Source: Echinometra lucunter
Taxonomy: Eukaryota > Echinodermata > Echinoidea > Camarodonta > Echinometridae
DNA: 64,000 nt
Direction of reading: 5' to 3'
Assembly (NCBI GenBank): GCA_029962745.1
Contig: CM057171.1
Span: 22,924,637 to 22,988,636 of the forward strand
Shown: one piece after another, positions 1-11,663 of the stretch
Layout of the letters: every line of letters starts with the position of its first letter
Position numbering within the stretch: position 1 is the first letter of the stretch
Notes under the pieces: model-generated
Databases searched by the model: none
Told to the model about the DNA's origin: nothing
Seen by the model: the letters and a program-made list of their open reading frames with translations, nothing else
Made by a program: the position numbers and the translations under genes

Positions 1-1525
1 ATTAAAGTTGCTCTTCCCCTACCAGGAGAGTAGGTTGTCACAAGGTGACTGGCATTTTAACTGGGTAGAAACCATTAAGCAGGGACATACTTGATGACAC
101 TCAAGTATTTGGTCAAGGCAAGGCCATGTTGTGAGAGGAGTTGGGAAAAGCTAGGATGCCAATATTTTCATGCTTTTAACAGCATCTTCCAGTGGCATCT
201 GCCAGTGGCATCGTCCTGGTGAAGACTCCTTGCAACTTACCTTTCAGTTTAAAAATGATGTGAGGTTTTATGATTTTTCTACCATTTAAATTCATGATTG
301 TGTGAAGAGTTTTGAAGTTAGAAAGTCACCAAATTATAAAGGTAAAAAAGTTATGTCAGGAGAAAAATTTGACATTTATGTTAAACTATTTAATTTGTCA
401 ATAATAGGGATAAGGTATTAATTTCTTATTCAATCTAATATCTAATAATGCGGAAAGAATTTGTGAAACTTTTGGATTCTGTATGTTTTAGAAAGCTTTG
501 GGTTTTAAAAAGGAGAGTAAGAAGATTGTATTTCATTCATGCTTCATTCTTTATGTAACTATGTTTGTTGGAGTAATGTGTTCATGCAAATATGTAACGA
601 TTGTATAATTTTGTTCCAGGATGGTGATATATTAATAAGTTTGTTAAGGCACAATACATTGACATATTCCCGATAGTGACATATCCAGGAAGGATTACAG
701 GAACAGTTGTGGAGTTTAATTCATAAGTATAGATGCATTTCCAGAAAAGAAATCCAAATAATTGTTTTGTATTTATCTATATAATAATAATAATGATAAG
801 TATAAAAACCTTTCTATAGTGCCTTGTCTAAAGAAAGATACAAAGTGCTATAAATCTTGTGTTTTATGTAAAAGACATACTCTTGGAAAATGAACAGAGC
901 TAGGGTTTTCCGGCAGTTGCCATGACATTGTTTGGTTCCATAATATTATTATAATAACAGCTGTCGACATGGATGAGCTGGGCTCCTCCTCTTATCCCAT
1001 GCTCCGACTGGTAAAACATAATGACTAGCGGAACACTGGTACAACAAGTTATGATCACTGTCATCTTGTTCCTCTTGGTGCTGAGAGGCCATGTTTCTGC
1101 GAACATCGGAGCACATCTGCTACGCTTGATCATCTTGGGTATCATCGCGTTGTTCAGTTTATCACCATACATGCATCGATGACTACCACATGCATCGAAC
1201 TTGATAACTTCTACGAACAGTGAAAGCCGGAATCTTTTGCGATAAGTATGGGCAGCCCATTTCGTATATCCCAAAGCTAGCAATTCGCGGACATTTTGTT
1301 TTGTCAATGATGTTGCATTAATGCTTTTACTTTTACCTGGGTAAAGTTGACTTAGATATTAATTGCATATTGTTTGGTTAAAGTTATTGAATAGTGTTTA
1401 GATATGGATCATTAATTCTTTAATTCTTGTCTTCTTGAGCGCTCATTGATTTTAGTAATGATCTTTGAATGGGAAGTCGAAAAGAAGTGAAAAGTATTAA
1501 TCATATATTATCCAGATAGTATCTC
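1..1525 (+). repeat. Left arm of a dispersed inverted duplication (truncated by window start)
   Basis: This stretch matches the reverse complement of about 39,960-43,135 over nearly its whole length, with many substitutions and small indels. The right arm has about 115 bp more near 42,955-43,070 and a 1.5-kb element at 41,120-42,631 that this arm lacks. I could not find terminal repeats for the family, so its class is unknown. It contains a short ORF at 1,021-1,182. Confidence 0.85.
1021..1182 (+). pseudogene. Signal-peptide-like small ORF in the inverted duplication, frameshifted copy
   Basis: The ORF opens MTSGTLVQQ and continues into a hydrophobic stretch (VILFLLVL) ending in a VSA-like signal peptidase site, which looks like a secretory signal. 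The right-arm copy at 40,282-40,485 on the minus strand has the same start and signal but is 67 residues long. Here one base is missing just after the signal (around position 1,111), which moves the rest into another frame and ends it early after 53 codons. The base sequence after the shift still matches the longer copy up to its stop. The product is unknown; it may only be a repeat-borne chance ORF. Confidence 0.3.
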
Positions 1526-1886
1526 TTAGCTACCTTGCTTGTCTTACAGATACAGGTAAAGCAAGTTGGTATTTTGGTATGGGTTTGATTTATTATATTT
1601 AACCTTCTTCAATTTGTCATAGGTGATGATCATTACACACCCTTTCAAGAGAAGTTGTAATAATTGACTCGCAAATATATTATATCATATGTGTCAGTTG
1701 TCATATATCTTGAAAAGATTTGAAGAAAGAGGTTTGATGCATTAAAGGTGACATCAATTTAATCTTTAAATTCCATGTTTTAATTGTGTAATTACTTGGT
1801 GTAAACGATTGCTACCTAACAGAACTGAACTTATCGCCAGACAGCGCAAATTCAGTGTGTAGATCTGACATAGGTGACGCCGAATA

Positions 1887-1998
1887 AAGATGATGATAAT
1901 AATGATGGTGATGATGATAATAGTAATAATGATAATTATGATAATCGTAGTAATAATAACAATAATAGTAATAATATTGTTTACAAACAATATTATTA
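1887..1998. repeat. GAT/AAT trinucleotide microsatellite with terminal palindrome
   Basis: Irregular (GAT)n and (AAT)n runs. They end in a perfect inverted repeat with 14-bp arms (1,969-1,982 and 1,985-1,998) and a 2-bp centre. The ORFs over it are low-complexity Asp/Asn or Ile runs and are not genes. The flanks 1,526-1,886 and 1,999-2,636 show nothing I recognise. Confidence 0.85.
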
Positions 1999-2636
1999 CT
2001 GTTTAATTTATTTTAATTATGTACTACATTTCTCCAGTTGCCTAGCCATGACTATCATGATCATGATGTAATTCAAATAATATCTTATTGTTCCTTTTCA
2101 CCTCGTTTTACGTTCTCATTCGACAGTGCATTACGTCAACAGATGATATATATTTCCAAGTATTATCAAAAGCATGAAAACTCTGATCACACTTGAAATG
2201 TGTATATTATGATATATCAGTATAAGCACATTTCTGTCAATTCACGAAATATTTCCCACAATTTCCCAAATCATCTTCTAAAACTCTTGACTCTGAGTGA
2301 ACTTTACACTTTATGCTGCCGACTTATACAATAGTTTGGGTGTAATACTTCTACGTATTCATAACTCATGCACTGTTTGCATGAACCCATTCAAGACTCG
2401 GTGAATGCCGAGAGTAACAGAAGAGGAATCGTATCATAGCTCAGACCTATTCAGTTTACTCAATCAGCTGTTAAAACACAACATGCGTCATGTATGCATG
2501 GAAACCACTGGCCGCACTTGTATCAGAGATTCAATGAAATAAAAAAAAAATCGACGTGCCAATTATCAAAACATTTTCCTTGAGCCGTGACCGCAGTAGC
2601 GCCTCAACGTGAGCATGGTGTGAGAGAGATGATGAA

Positions 2637-2765
2637 AGGGGGGGGGGAGGGGGAGACGGGGAGGAGGAGGAGGAGGCAGAGCATTGTTCGCTGTGTGTCC
2701 ATGTTGGTGCGTGTGAGGGTGTGTATGTAAGAGAGAGAGAGAGAGAGAGAGATAGAGAGGGGGGA
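2637..2765. repeat. Purine-rich low-complexity tract
   Basis: G runs and (GGA)n come first, followed by (GA)n at about 2,731-2,752. It is strongly purine-biased on the plus strand. No gene is seen here. Confidence 0.85.
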
Positions 2766-3000
2766 ATGTTAAAAACCTTAGTTGTATGAGAGCCGTGAAT
2801 AACTTACACAAAATATTTATCTTTTATTTTAGGCTCTAACGAATAATTCGGCCTTTACTGGAATACGATTCGAATGAAACAGCATTAAAACGTAAAATCC
2901 CTCGCAACAAAAAAAATTGTAGTCATTGATTAGTTTTATCTGACTGCTAAGAAAGCATGCATGCTTATAAGTAAGCAACCGACGGCTTTTAGTCTTCTAC

Positions 3001-3115
3001 GAGGGACCTGGTGATGAGGGTTGCCTTACCAAAGAGCACTAGCGCATTTTTCCAAACCGGATCACGATATTATGAGATCTAGTTCTTTACAAACTGAGCT
3101 ATCGCACCTCCTAGC
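3001..3115 (-). repeat. Degenerate tRNA-derived SINE fragment
   Basis: The sequence resembles the element at 13,860-13,984. It shares a gacctggtgatgaggrtt-like segment followed, on the minus strand, by a decayed tRNA-like head (tgcgatagctcagttt). The B-box is mutated. It is recognisable only by comparison with the better copy. Confidence 0.45.
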
Positions 3116-3303
3116 TTACAGAACAGAGGGAAATATCATAGGAAAACTAAATAACATACTTGATTTTGGTACTGTACTTGTTTGGCTCAAAAAAAATTAT
3201 AAAGCCTGAATGCTAGCCATGAGCCATGACGTCCTACAACTGGGATCGCATGCCTGTAATTATTTGCAAAATGGTTATAACTTGTATTAAATAAGAAAAG
3301 TTA

Positions 3304-3359
3304 TAATGATGATGATGATGATGATGATAATGATAATGATAATGATGATGATTATGATG

Positions 3360-3392
<33 letters not shown>

Positions 3393-3424
3393 TTAATAAT
3401 AATAATAATAATAAACAATAATAA
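3304..3424. repeat. GAT/AAT microsatellite
   Basis: Long (GAT)n runs change into (AAT)n over about 120 bp. There is no coding content. Confidence 0.9.
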
Positions 3425-3718
3425 TGATTTTCAAAAATAGGTCCTCACATGCTTCCATCATCACTAAACGTTTAAATGAATATTTGGTCAGATATCAGGC
3501 CAGTGCACTATGCATCATGAGTGGACGAATAACTCGTTACAGCTCCTCGAGTATATGTATGTTTATCACCGTCTCGCTCTTTCACTATGAAGCATGTAAT
3601 TCTTGATATTATCATATTCAACGAAAGCATCAACGACGACCCTGATTATAACAAGTGGAGGTGAAGGGAAGTCGGGTGGGTGGTGGTGAATTTCAAGTAC
3701 AAGTCTTGGCTGGCAATT

Positions 3719-4010
3719 TCGGTTGACAATCTACAAACCTAGGAAAGTTCTTGCCGTTGAAGTTTTTTTCATTGATTTAGGTCCCTATGTGGTTTATGAA
3801 TATTTTTAGCTTGGTTGCCCAAACAGCAACTTTGAGCAATATGCATAATTTGCATAAATCTATATGGCACAGGATATGCCACCCAAGACAACTTACACAG
3901 AATGTGTAGACTAAACTACATACTAATTGTGTATATGTGGTGATACGGAACTTTAATAGTGTTGTCCGTCTTGTAAATTCAACCTGTGGTGAAACGAAAC
4001 GGGGTATATG
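3719..4010 (-). repeat. Interspersed repeat, copy inverted relative to 6,605-6,904
   Basis: About 290 bp align with the reverse complement of 6,605-6,904. Shared landmarks are tttgggcaaccaagct, tgtaagttgtct and cgtttcgtttyaccacaggtt. The minus-strand ORF across it is therefore part of a repeat and not a gene. The element's class and ends are not resolved. The stretch 4,011-4,687 shows nothing I recognise. Confidence 0.75.
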
Positions 4011-4732
4011 TACAGTGATGTGTGATACTTTCATAAAAATGGGCTTTTATAGGGATTTAGAATAAAGTTTCAAAATATTTTCGCAAATTCAGGTCAAGGT
4101 TTAGGACCAAAAATCAAGGAAATGTCAACTTCGTCTATAAATGACGGAAAACTTAATGTATTATAGTCTCACATTTATTATGATGTACTAACAGCGGTAT
4201 ATTCTTAATGTACGCCTATTTTTTCTTGTTTACTGCAGCCATCTATTGTAGTCGGAATTATCTCAGAATTACATATCAGTGGTTGAAAATATTTGGACTC
4301 TAACATTTTAACAAAATACAAAGTCTTATAATCGAATAGATACCATTATGCCCTCTATATGATTGCAACAATCGAATCATATTTATAACAAAAAAAAAAT
4401 ATCTTTAAAATGTACAAATTAATTGGAAATATACTAGTGGTTTTAGGTTGTTCAATAACGTTAATTCATACAGCTAACATTACACGAAGATGTATACTCC
4501 AAAAGGAACTAAAACAATACAAGAAGGCTGACAACTTGCATGCGCACATTGATATCGGTTCATTAGGAGCAGGCCTACTCTCATTCTAGGTGCAAAAAAT
4601 ACATTCACAGTTGTTCACAGATAAGCGAGTTGATATTAACATGATTCTTGGTACAAAAGCCTGATTTCTAATTGTAAAAATAACACTGAAACAGCCAGTC
4701 TGCAGGTCATATGCTAATGAGCAAATAAGCAG

Positions 4733-5530
4733 GGGTGGTATTCTGAACACCGTTTTAACTGTGTCTTAAGTTCTGTTATAACTTCTGTTTTAAGTCATTG
4801 ATTTACAACACCGCTAAAACAACAGTCTTTAAACGGTATTCTGAGAACTGTTTTAACGGTGTTGTAAGTCATCAAAGCCACACCCACCGCAAAGATATTA
4901 TCCAATGGGGAAAGTCGTTAGAGATGAGTCTAAGCTGACTCAGCCAATAAGATCGCTCCCTGGGGAAGGGGTGCGTGAAACGCGTGAACTTATATATTCG
5001 CGTTGTAATGAGCGCGTTAGTTTGCGCTTTTCTTGCTTTAATTCACATGTGATGATGTGACACAATTATTTGTGAAAATCATCTTTGACATTATCGCAGA
5101 CAATTGCCAAATTTCTCCACCCGAGGCAAAAATTCTGTCGAAATGTTGTTTCGGGAATAAAAGTAAGGTTTATTGGATCTCGTTATCCCCCTCATTCCAA
5201 CCAAAAACATTTATGGGCGAGAAAAATTGCCGCCATGACATACCGCATGCAAAGTTAAACTACCTCTCACCCTGTTTTATCTCATGAGCATGAAATGTCA
5301 AGCGGAAAGAGTTAAAAACAGGAGATAAAACGGTCTTCAGAATACCGTGTTATTACATATGGTATTTTTACGCGCTTGCACACGCCTTGCGCCAGGCATG
5401 CAAGGTAAGATGCGCGGTTAGAAAGATAAAACAAAACTTAAAACAAAAGTTAAAACAGAAACGGTGTTCAGAATACCGATTTCCTAAAACAGACTTAAAA
5501 CAGAGTTAAAACAGTCTCAGAATACCACCC
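4733..5530. mobile_element. Harbinger-like non-autonomous element inserted in the outer element
   Basis: The ends are GGGTGGTATTCTGA and its complement, flanked by CAG on both sides (4,730-4,732 and 5,531-5,533). The empty site survives in the sister copy near 27,075, where a single CAG is present. The element is 798 bp. Its ends carry repeated motifs of the type gttttaac and cggtattctgag, so the terminal region is internally reiterated. A 3-bp duplication with GGG-starting ends suits PIF/Harbinger. The ORF at 5,057-5,287 shows no transposase features. Confidence 0.85.
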
Positions 5531-5856
5531 CAGGATTCACGTAAATGCTCTCGTGGCCAAATCTTCCACCCTGTCAAATCTCATGAATTATGAGACTTTC
5601 TTTCTGGAAGAATTAAACTACTTTATCATCAAGTAAAATCATTGGTTGATACACCACTGAAAAGAGTAAATATCACACTTTCACATTCTTGTATTCATTT
5701 TGATAATATATTTGGGGAACTATGTGTAAATCAAGGTGATTGTGCAAAAGATTGTGCAAAACTTTTTATTTTGAGCCCAAATGATATTTACATCAAAATA
5801 AAGCTGAAAGTCTGTACTTTTTCAAAATACCATTCTTAATGTGGGGCACCTTTTAA

Positions 5857-6138
5857 TCGGGTCAAGAGCACACTTTTCCCAAGGAAGTTCAGGACGAGAT
5901 TTCTTGATTTTTTTATCAGCATAAAAAACAATGTTCTGATTGGCTGAATAAGGCCAGAAACATGCCAGCGCGGTTGTTTTGAAAATATTACCCAAGAAGC
6001 TCCTTGGATTACCACACACGGAGTGTGACCTTCAGTGACTCAGTAAGTGACCGTTAGGATTCCAGGATGAGTGTCGGGTCTGAATGGACCAATCACAGAG
6101 CAGTATTTATGGTTTTGTAAAGTGTGCTCTTGACCCGA
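5857..6138. mobile_element. 282-bp TTAA-target MITE inside the outer element
   Basis: The inverted ends TCGGGTCAAGAGCACACTT and its complement are flanked by TTAA (5,853-5,856 and 6,139-6,142). The same insertion sits at the equivalent place in the other outer copy (27,445-27,730), so it predates the spread of the outer element. TTAA targets are used by the piggyBac and Kolobok superfamilies. There is no ORF of note. Confidence 0.8.
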
Positions 6139-6604
6139 TTAAATTACATCATGTGTTAAAATGGGTATTTTCATAAAGCATAGACATTCAGCTTTGTGGC
6201 CATGTGAAAATTATTTGGGCTCATTTACAAAAAGCCTTACAAAATGGCAACTTTTGGCAGGCGAAAAAAATCATTTTTGTATCCTTTTTTGATCAAGAAT
6301 TTCACCTCTTTTCCCAAATTTTTCATTAAATTCAAATACATGACATAAGATATTGTTTAATCGTCTTTACATAGATACCAAAAACATCAAATTTGATAAA
6401 GTATTAGAGCAGCAAGGGCAAATTTGAAAGTAGTGTTCTGACAGGTTCAAACTCATTAAATATGCAGACCCTGTTCCGTTCATGCATACCAGTTACATGA
6501 AAGAAGCCACTTTTGGGGGACCTGCAGACTGGCTGGAAATGATTTTCATGTCCCACAAACCCCTACTTGGATGTGCATCCATATATGATTGTGTGTATTA
6601 AGGT

Positions 6605-6904
6605 CGTTTCGTTTTATCACAGGTTGCTTTCACGAGATGGGCAACACTATTAGAGTTCCGTATCAGCGCACATACACCATGAGCACGTAGTTCAGTCTGA
6701 ACATTCTGTGTAAGTTGTCTCTGCGCTGTATAACCTGTATGCATACAGATTTATGCAAATTATGCAAATTGCTCAAAGTTGCTGTTTGGGCAACCAAGCT
6801 GAAAATGTTCAAAGACCACATAAGATCACAAATCAGCCAAAAAACTTCAACGGAAAGAACTTTTCTAGGTTACACTGTTAGCTAAAAAATACTGTCAAAC
6901 CGAC
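6605..6904 (+). repeat. Interspersed repeat, inverted copy of 3,719-4,010
   Basis: It aligns with the reverse complement of 3,719-4,010 across about 300 bp. The two lie on either side of the nested element block. They may be two members of one family or arms of a larger foldback; the spacing alone cannot tell. Confidence 0.75.
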
Positions 6905-6977
6905 TAGGCCTATAGGTTTCTACAAAAAGTGATGCCGGGTATGTTGTTAAGCAACCTATTCTCATGTTCGGAACCAT

Positions 6978-7853
6978 GGGCCTGTTTCTTGAAACCGTCA
7001 TAAGTCAACTTGTTGACTAAATCGCCACTAGTTGGCTAGTTGTCCGCTACGTGTTTCACGGAGCCGTGTTTGCCAAGATCAACACCAACATCCCGACTAA
7101 GAACTTATGGCGCCTCTGTCCCTGTCATATCTTTTTTCGTTGATATCCAGCGCCATCACATGTCACTAATTTGGTAGATTATGGCTGGCCAAAATGGAAG
7201 CTACATAGGTTTAAAAATAACTCAAATCTATCTCTTTCTTCGGGTTCATGAAATCAGTAATTCATCCTTTCTTATGTATAAATATTATATTTCATGTTTC
7301 GTATGAAATGATCTGCAAAAAATGTTTCCTAGGGGGTTTCTCCCGTGATTGTGAAATCTCACAAAAGAACGCAATTCTGCCACGTCAGGCAAGGCATAGT
7401 CGAAGGCTTAGTCTGTAGATTTCAGACCCATATTTATTTAAAGATAACTTATATCGTAGATTTTTTAAACAAAATACCTTTTAAGGCACATATTTAGCTT
7501 GCAATTTGCCAAAATTGTGCATATCAACGTTTTGGTCAAGCCATGACGCTGGATTTTGATTGCCTCCTTTTTTACGATCATGAACGTAAGTGGTTTTTTT
7601 TTTTTTTTGCAAAAGTAGTGTCCCGGGGGTACCCATTTTACGTTCAAAACGACAATGAACTTAATTACTAAAAACAGAATTTTATTACCTTTTCTTTGGT
7701 GTAATCTTCCTAATTTGAAAAATATCTTGCATCTATCGATTCACGAGATATTTAGCTAGCATGCTCTTCGTGAAACGTTTTAGCAGGATCAGAGTCATCT
7801 CCGTAGTTGGCGGACAAAGATATAACTTGGCCTTGGTTTCCAGAAACAGGCCC
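6978..7853. mobile_element. Harbinger-like non-autonomous element, 876 bp
   Basis: The ends GGGCCTGTTTCTTGAAACC (6,978-6,996) and, on the other strand, GGGCCTGTTTCTGGAAACC (7,835-7,853) match at 18 of 19 bases. CAT flanks both sides (6,975-6,977 and 7,854-7,856). The GGG-starting ends and 3-bp duplication fit PIF/Harbinger. The 60-residue ORFs over it look random. A T11 run near 7,597 is part of the element. Confidence 0.8.
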
Positions 7854-8150
7854 CATGCTGAGTTATGACGTAAATTTGTGGGGAATCAACCAACCGGTTA
7901 AGTGACTCGAGGTTTACCATTATACGCATTATGATGAATGCATCAAGCTCTTTCACAGCACCTACCTCATTACACAACGTTTACGCTCTTTCACTGTAAA
8001 AGTATTCAGAGTCTAGATTATTGTATTATGAATAATTTATTCACTTATGTTAAATGCATCCGCCATTTCCCCTCCATAGTTTATCAAACTTTTTTCAGTA
8101 CAAATTAGGTACTTCGACACATTTATTACACACCTGTTACGGTAATGCTA

Positions 8151-9192
8151 CAGTATGCCCCCCATAACAAAAACAAAAATAAAAACAAACAAAAAAACAA
8201 AAATTTAACTATCCTTCTACCAGTCAATGAACTCCTCGTCTGATTCGGTTCAGTAGTCACAAAGAAATACGGATGATTTTTTTTAACGGATTTCATAAGT
8301 CCTTCCCGTCCAAATTTGGACAGATGGCGAACTCAAAGCACAATGGACAATCCCACTATCCTATTGAATGGTTTACAAAGGAAGTGGATGTTTTGTTTTG
8401 ATTTGCTATGATCGTTATTGCAGAAGTGTGTCATCATGGAATAATTCTGTGGTATCATCATAGTTCTTGCCATGGTCCAACAGTAATAACAAAGGATCAG
8501 GAAGTTTAATAAAGCTCACCATTGGTCACTTAACTCAACTCCGCCTTTTATCAACTGGGTGTCCTTTGCATCCACAAAGTGATAATATCTTGTTCACAAG
8601 AGGCTGGTTTACATACTTATTCAAATTCATTCATACTATTACAATAAAGATTGTTCCAGATTCTGTAAATGAAAACTCCCTTGAAAGGTCAAGAGACAAG
8701 GCACTTTTCCAATATTCTCACAGATTTGTTTATCACTGATTTTTAATTTACAAAATTAATGACCAACATCTTAAAACCTCTGAAAATTGCTCATCTTTTC
8801 TCATTCATGATTTATTTCGTTTTGGAAAAAAAAAACATATCCACATTCTCTACATTTGCAACAACATCGAGAATGATGATAACTATGATAATTAATCAAC
8901 TGTTTCCATCGCAACCACAGGACAAACAAAAACAAAATAATAATTTCCTTTGCAAACCATTTTTAAAAGAGTGTGATTTGTCCATAGTGATTTGTGTGCC
9001 CCTTTTGTTCAGACTTGGACGGTAGGGACTTATGACTCGGTTACAAAATCCCTACTTCTTTATAACAATTGGACCGAATCAGAAAGGGTCTTCGCTGACT
9101 GGTACAGAATTTTGTCATAGTTTCATAATACACAATGATTTCCTTTATAATCAATAGCTATAGGCCCATCGTAATTTTTGGGGAAAATACTG
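8151..9192. mobile_element. Tc1/mariner-type non-autonomous element with long imperfect inverted ends
   Basis: Both ends read CAGTAT followed by a C-rich, then A-rich run, and each is flanked by TA (8,149-8,150 and 9,193-9,194). The inverted similarity continues inwards, with ctgattcggt and cataagtcc landmarks at about 8,240-8,310 and 9,020-9,080. The short ORFs at 8,467-8,739 and 8,759-9,025 have no DDE-type transposase features I can see. Confidence 0.65.
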
Positions 9193-9699
9193 TATGATCC
9201 TTCTGTACAATTTGAAGAACAAATGCTCTTAAACAAAAGGTGATTTTCTAATTACACAAGGGATATTTTCTGATCAAGACATCTATTATCAAATGACCTG
9301 GTAAAAAAACAACTTCATCACTATTCAGTCGTCTGAATGCTTATACACTCAAACTAAGAAGTGTAATGACATACCAATCTTGCCCTCTGACGGATATTCC
9401 CAGACCTAATGATTACGTAGCTTTAGGATGGCCTACATTTTAAAACTTTTGAGTTTGTGCAAAAATACGAATAAGTTATTCATCAATTCTTGAAAGTTTT
9501 GTTACATGCACCAGTGTAAATCCGTTTCGAGAAGTAGGGTGGATCGAAATCTTTTGCCGAATTATCTAGCGAAAACTCATGCACGAATACTTCTTTTTGA
9601 AAACACACATGCACACGTTTGTATGCCAATAGCACGTTAATTTATTTGATGTACGATAAAAGAGCAATGTCGATAAAATGCTCAAGGGCAAAATTGCTG

Positions 9700-9768
9700 T
9701 GCCAGGGATCGAACCTTCGCTTCTCACGTCTCCAGTCAAGCACCTTAAACCACTCAACTACGACACCT
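9700..9768 (-). repeat. tRNA-like (SINE head or decayed tRNA) with A and B boxes
   Basis: On the minus strand an A-box-like segment (cgtagttgagtggtttaagg, about 9,743-9,762) precedes a good B-box ggttcgatccc (about 9,705-9,715). The acceptor ends do not pair cleanly. A functional tRNA is unlikely; a tRNA-derived SINE head is more likely. Confidence 0.5.
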
Positions 9769-9957
9769 CTACACACACAAACACCTTCACCGCCGGACCG
9801 CACACACGCCTGCACACCAACTCTCGCAACCTATCTCTGGTTGTTAATAGCATTTGGAATAGAAGGTTTGCTACCATAACCCTCGTTTATGATAGGTTTA
9901 TAAAAAATTTCAACTGATTGAAATATCTTTCTGTGAAAAGTGTGGGGTGCATTTGAG

Positions 9958-9959
9958 CC

Positions 9960-10001
<42 letters not shown>
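9958..10001. repeat. C-run followed by (TC)n microsatellite
   Basis: A run of C is followed by about 15 TC units. The Arg-Glu-rich ORFs on the minus strand are translations of this microsatellite. Confidence 0.95.
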
Positions 10002-10003
<2 letters not shown>

Positions 10004-10201
10004 ACCTTTGGCGTAAATCCCGTGTAAGATGACAAAATCAAAGTACAGAGGAGTATAATGGCGCTTTTCCTCATTAAAAAACATTTGTTTTCAATGATGT
10101 AAATAACCATCACTAATTGCCAGACACTTTTGATATAAGGTCTAGTTTAACCAAGGAAGATTATTCTGATACACTTTACTATTAAGTGATAATCACAATA
10201 A

Positions 10202-10508
10202 CATAGGCGGCTATCCGGGGGTGGCGGCGGGGGAACGTGTTCCCCCCCCCCCCTCGATTTTTAAAGCTCAATGTTTTTATATTTATATTGAGTCAGGTGA
10301 CCAAATTTAGGCCATCCACTTCAATCATAGGCCTAGTGTGTATTTAGATGGCAAAATGAGGCTTCTTTCATTACTTTTTCGGTTATTTTTTTTAGCTCGC
10401 TCGCATAATAATAATCAACCCCCTTCCACTTCTCGCAAAAAATTTTCTGCGGTGACCTTCGGTGTTTCCGCCCCCCCCCCCCCTCTATCCATGAAATCGC
10501 CGCCACTG
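10202..10508. mobile_element. hAT-type MITE, 307 bp
   Basis: The right end (read inward) is CAGTGGCGGCGATTT and the left is CATAGGCGGCTATCC. The flanks are CACAATAA (10,194-10,201) and CACAATAT (10,509-10,516), an 8-bp duplication with one mismatch. The 8-bp target and CAGTGGCG-type end are hAT hallmarks. The interior has long C runs. The stretch 10,517-11,663 to the assembly gap shows no gene or repeat I recognise. Confidence 0.65.
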
Positions 10509-11663
10509 CACAATATTTTAATTCACATTGTCAAAAATGTAAAACAAAGGTTTCTGTGATTACTTGCTTTATCGGCTACATTATTAGTTAGCTTTATCAG
10601 CCAGCATATAGAAAATGGTCTAAAAAGAAGCTTGTCATCTATCGTTGACAAGATCGGTTGCTGCAAAATAACTGAAAATGTAAATTATGTGCAACCATTA
10701 TTTAAAACCACAGACTAAAATGTGACTGATTAAAAAATCAAATTTTTTACAGAAGAGTGAACCTCTGCAACGAAGCATTCAGTGTCTTTGAGTCTCCATT
10801 ATTATAAAATGTGCTGTAAGATAATCTCCCGGGAATACATATTTTCTGCCTGAAATTTCAATTTGTGCAGTATCGGCTGAATAATGGTTTAATCCATTAA
10901 GGTGTGAGAAAGAAAAAACATATATATTAATTCGAATGTCATCATGGAGAAAGTGATAATAAACCTGTTATATGTTTTGCTGGTTAAAAAAAAAAGTTGT
11001 TTCTTTAAAGGCAACTGAAACAAGAAAAATATACGGTGAAAGTACTAGAGATTCCTTTAACATACATTAAAATTAAAATGATTATCACAATATCACCCCT
11101 TTTTAAAAAATGTAAAGTTCTAGAAGCGGAAGTAATAAGAAATTGATGATACCTCCATTTTGGAACTTCCAAGTCTAAATGATAAAAAAAATCGTTGCCC
11201 GCAAAAGTGCTCCAGGATCACAAGTGAGTATTGAATGTCCTCCTTTGCCGATTGGTTTATCAACTAATGATGAAAGTATTTGATCAAAAGGAATATGTGT
11301 GGTGTTTAACAATATTTTGCCCGGATTTACCGTATGATTTTGACTACAAAATGAATATATGTCTGTCTGCAGAAAGCATTGTAAAGTGTACACTTCCATT
11401 ATCAGCCTGACTAAGCCAATATGCCATGATGAAGAAAACGTGAGTTGAATGTGTGCTTCATCTGATTGATGGTATGTTATACTGTAGATAATGGTTAATT
11501 ACTGTATATTTCGAAGAACAACTCAGATATAGCAGTCAATAAACCCGTATAATTATATTAATTTTCAGCAAGCTCCCTCTTACAACATATCTCTATTTAG
11601 CCTCAATTATGTGGTCTTGAGGGATAAATGACTCTCTGGTACTTACACTACATCTTGTGAGAT

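Larger units (their letters stand above)
4688..6539. mobile_element. Outer DNA transposon of a three-level nest (TIR CAGCCAGTCTGCAGGTC, 4-bp TSD)
   Basis: The 17-bp terminal inverted repeats CAGCCAGTCTGCAGGTC (4,692-4,708) and its exact complement (6,519-6,535) are flanked by GAAA on both sides. A second copy at 27,041-28,126 has the same ends and its own 4-bp duplication ATGA, which confirms these as true ends. Without the 801 bp from the inserted element and its duplicated target, this copy is about 1.04 kb. It has no transposase-like ORF, so it is non-autonomous. A 4-bp target duplication occurs in Chapaev, Sola and Ginger-like groups among others; I do not assign one. Confidence 0.85.

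Noticed and set aside
900..1307. 135-residue minus-strand ORF
   Set aside because: It lies antisense to the signal-peptide frame inside the inverted duplication. In the other arm the same frame is broken into two pieces, and there is no domain.
9700..9768. Functional tRNA gene
   Set aside because: A and B boxes are present but the acceptor ends do not pair well and the arms are irregular; a SINE head fits better.
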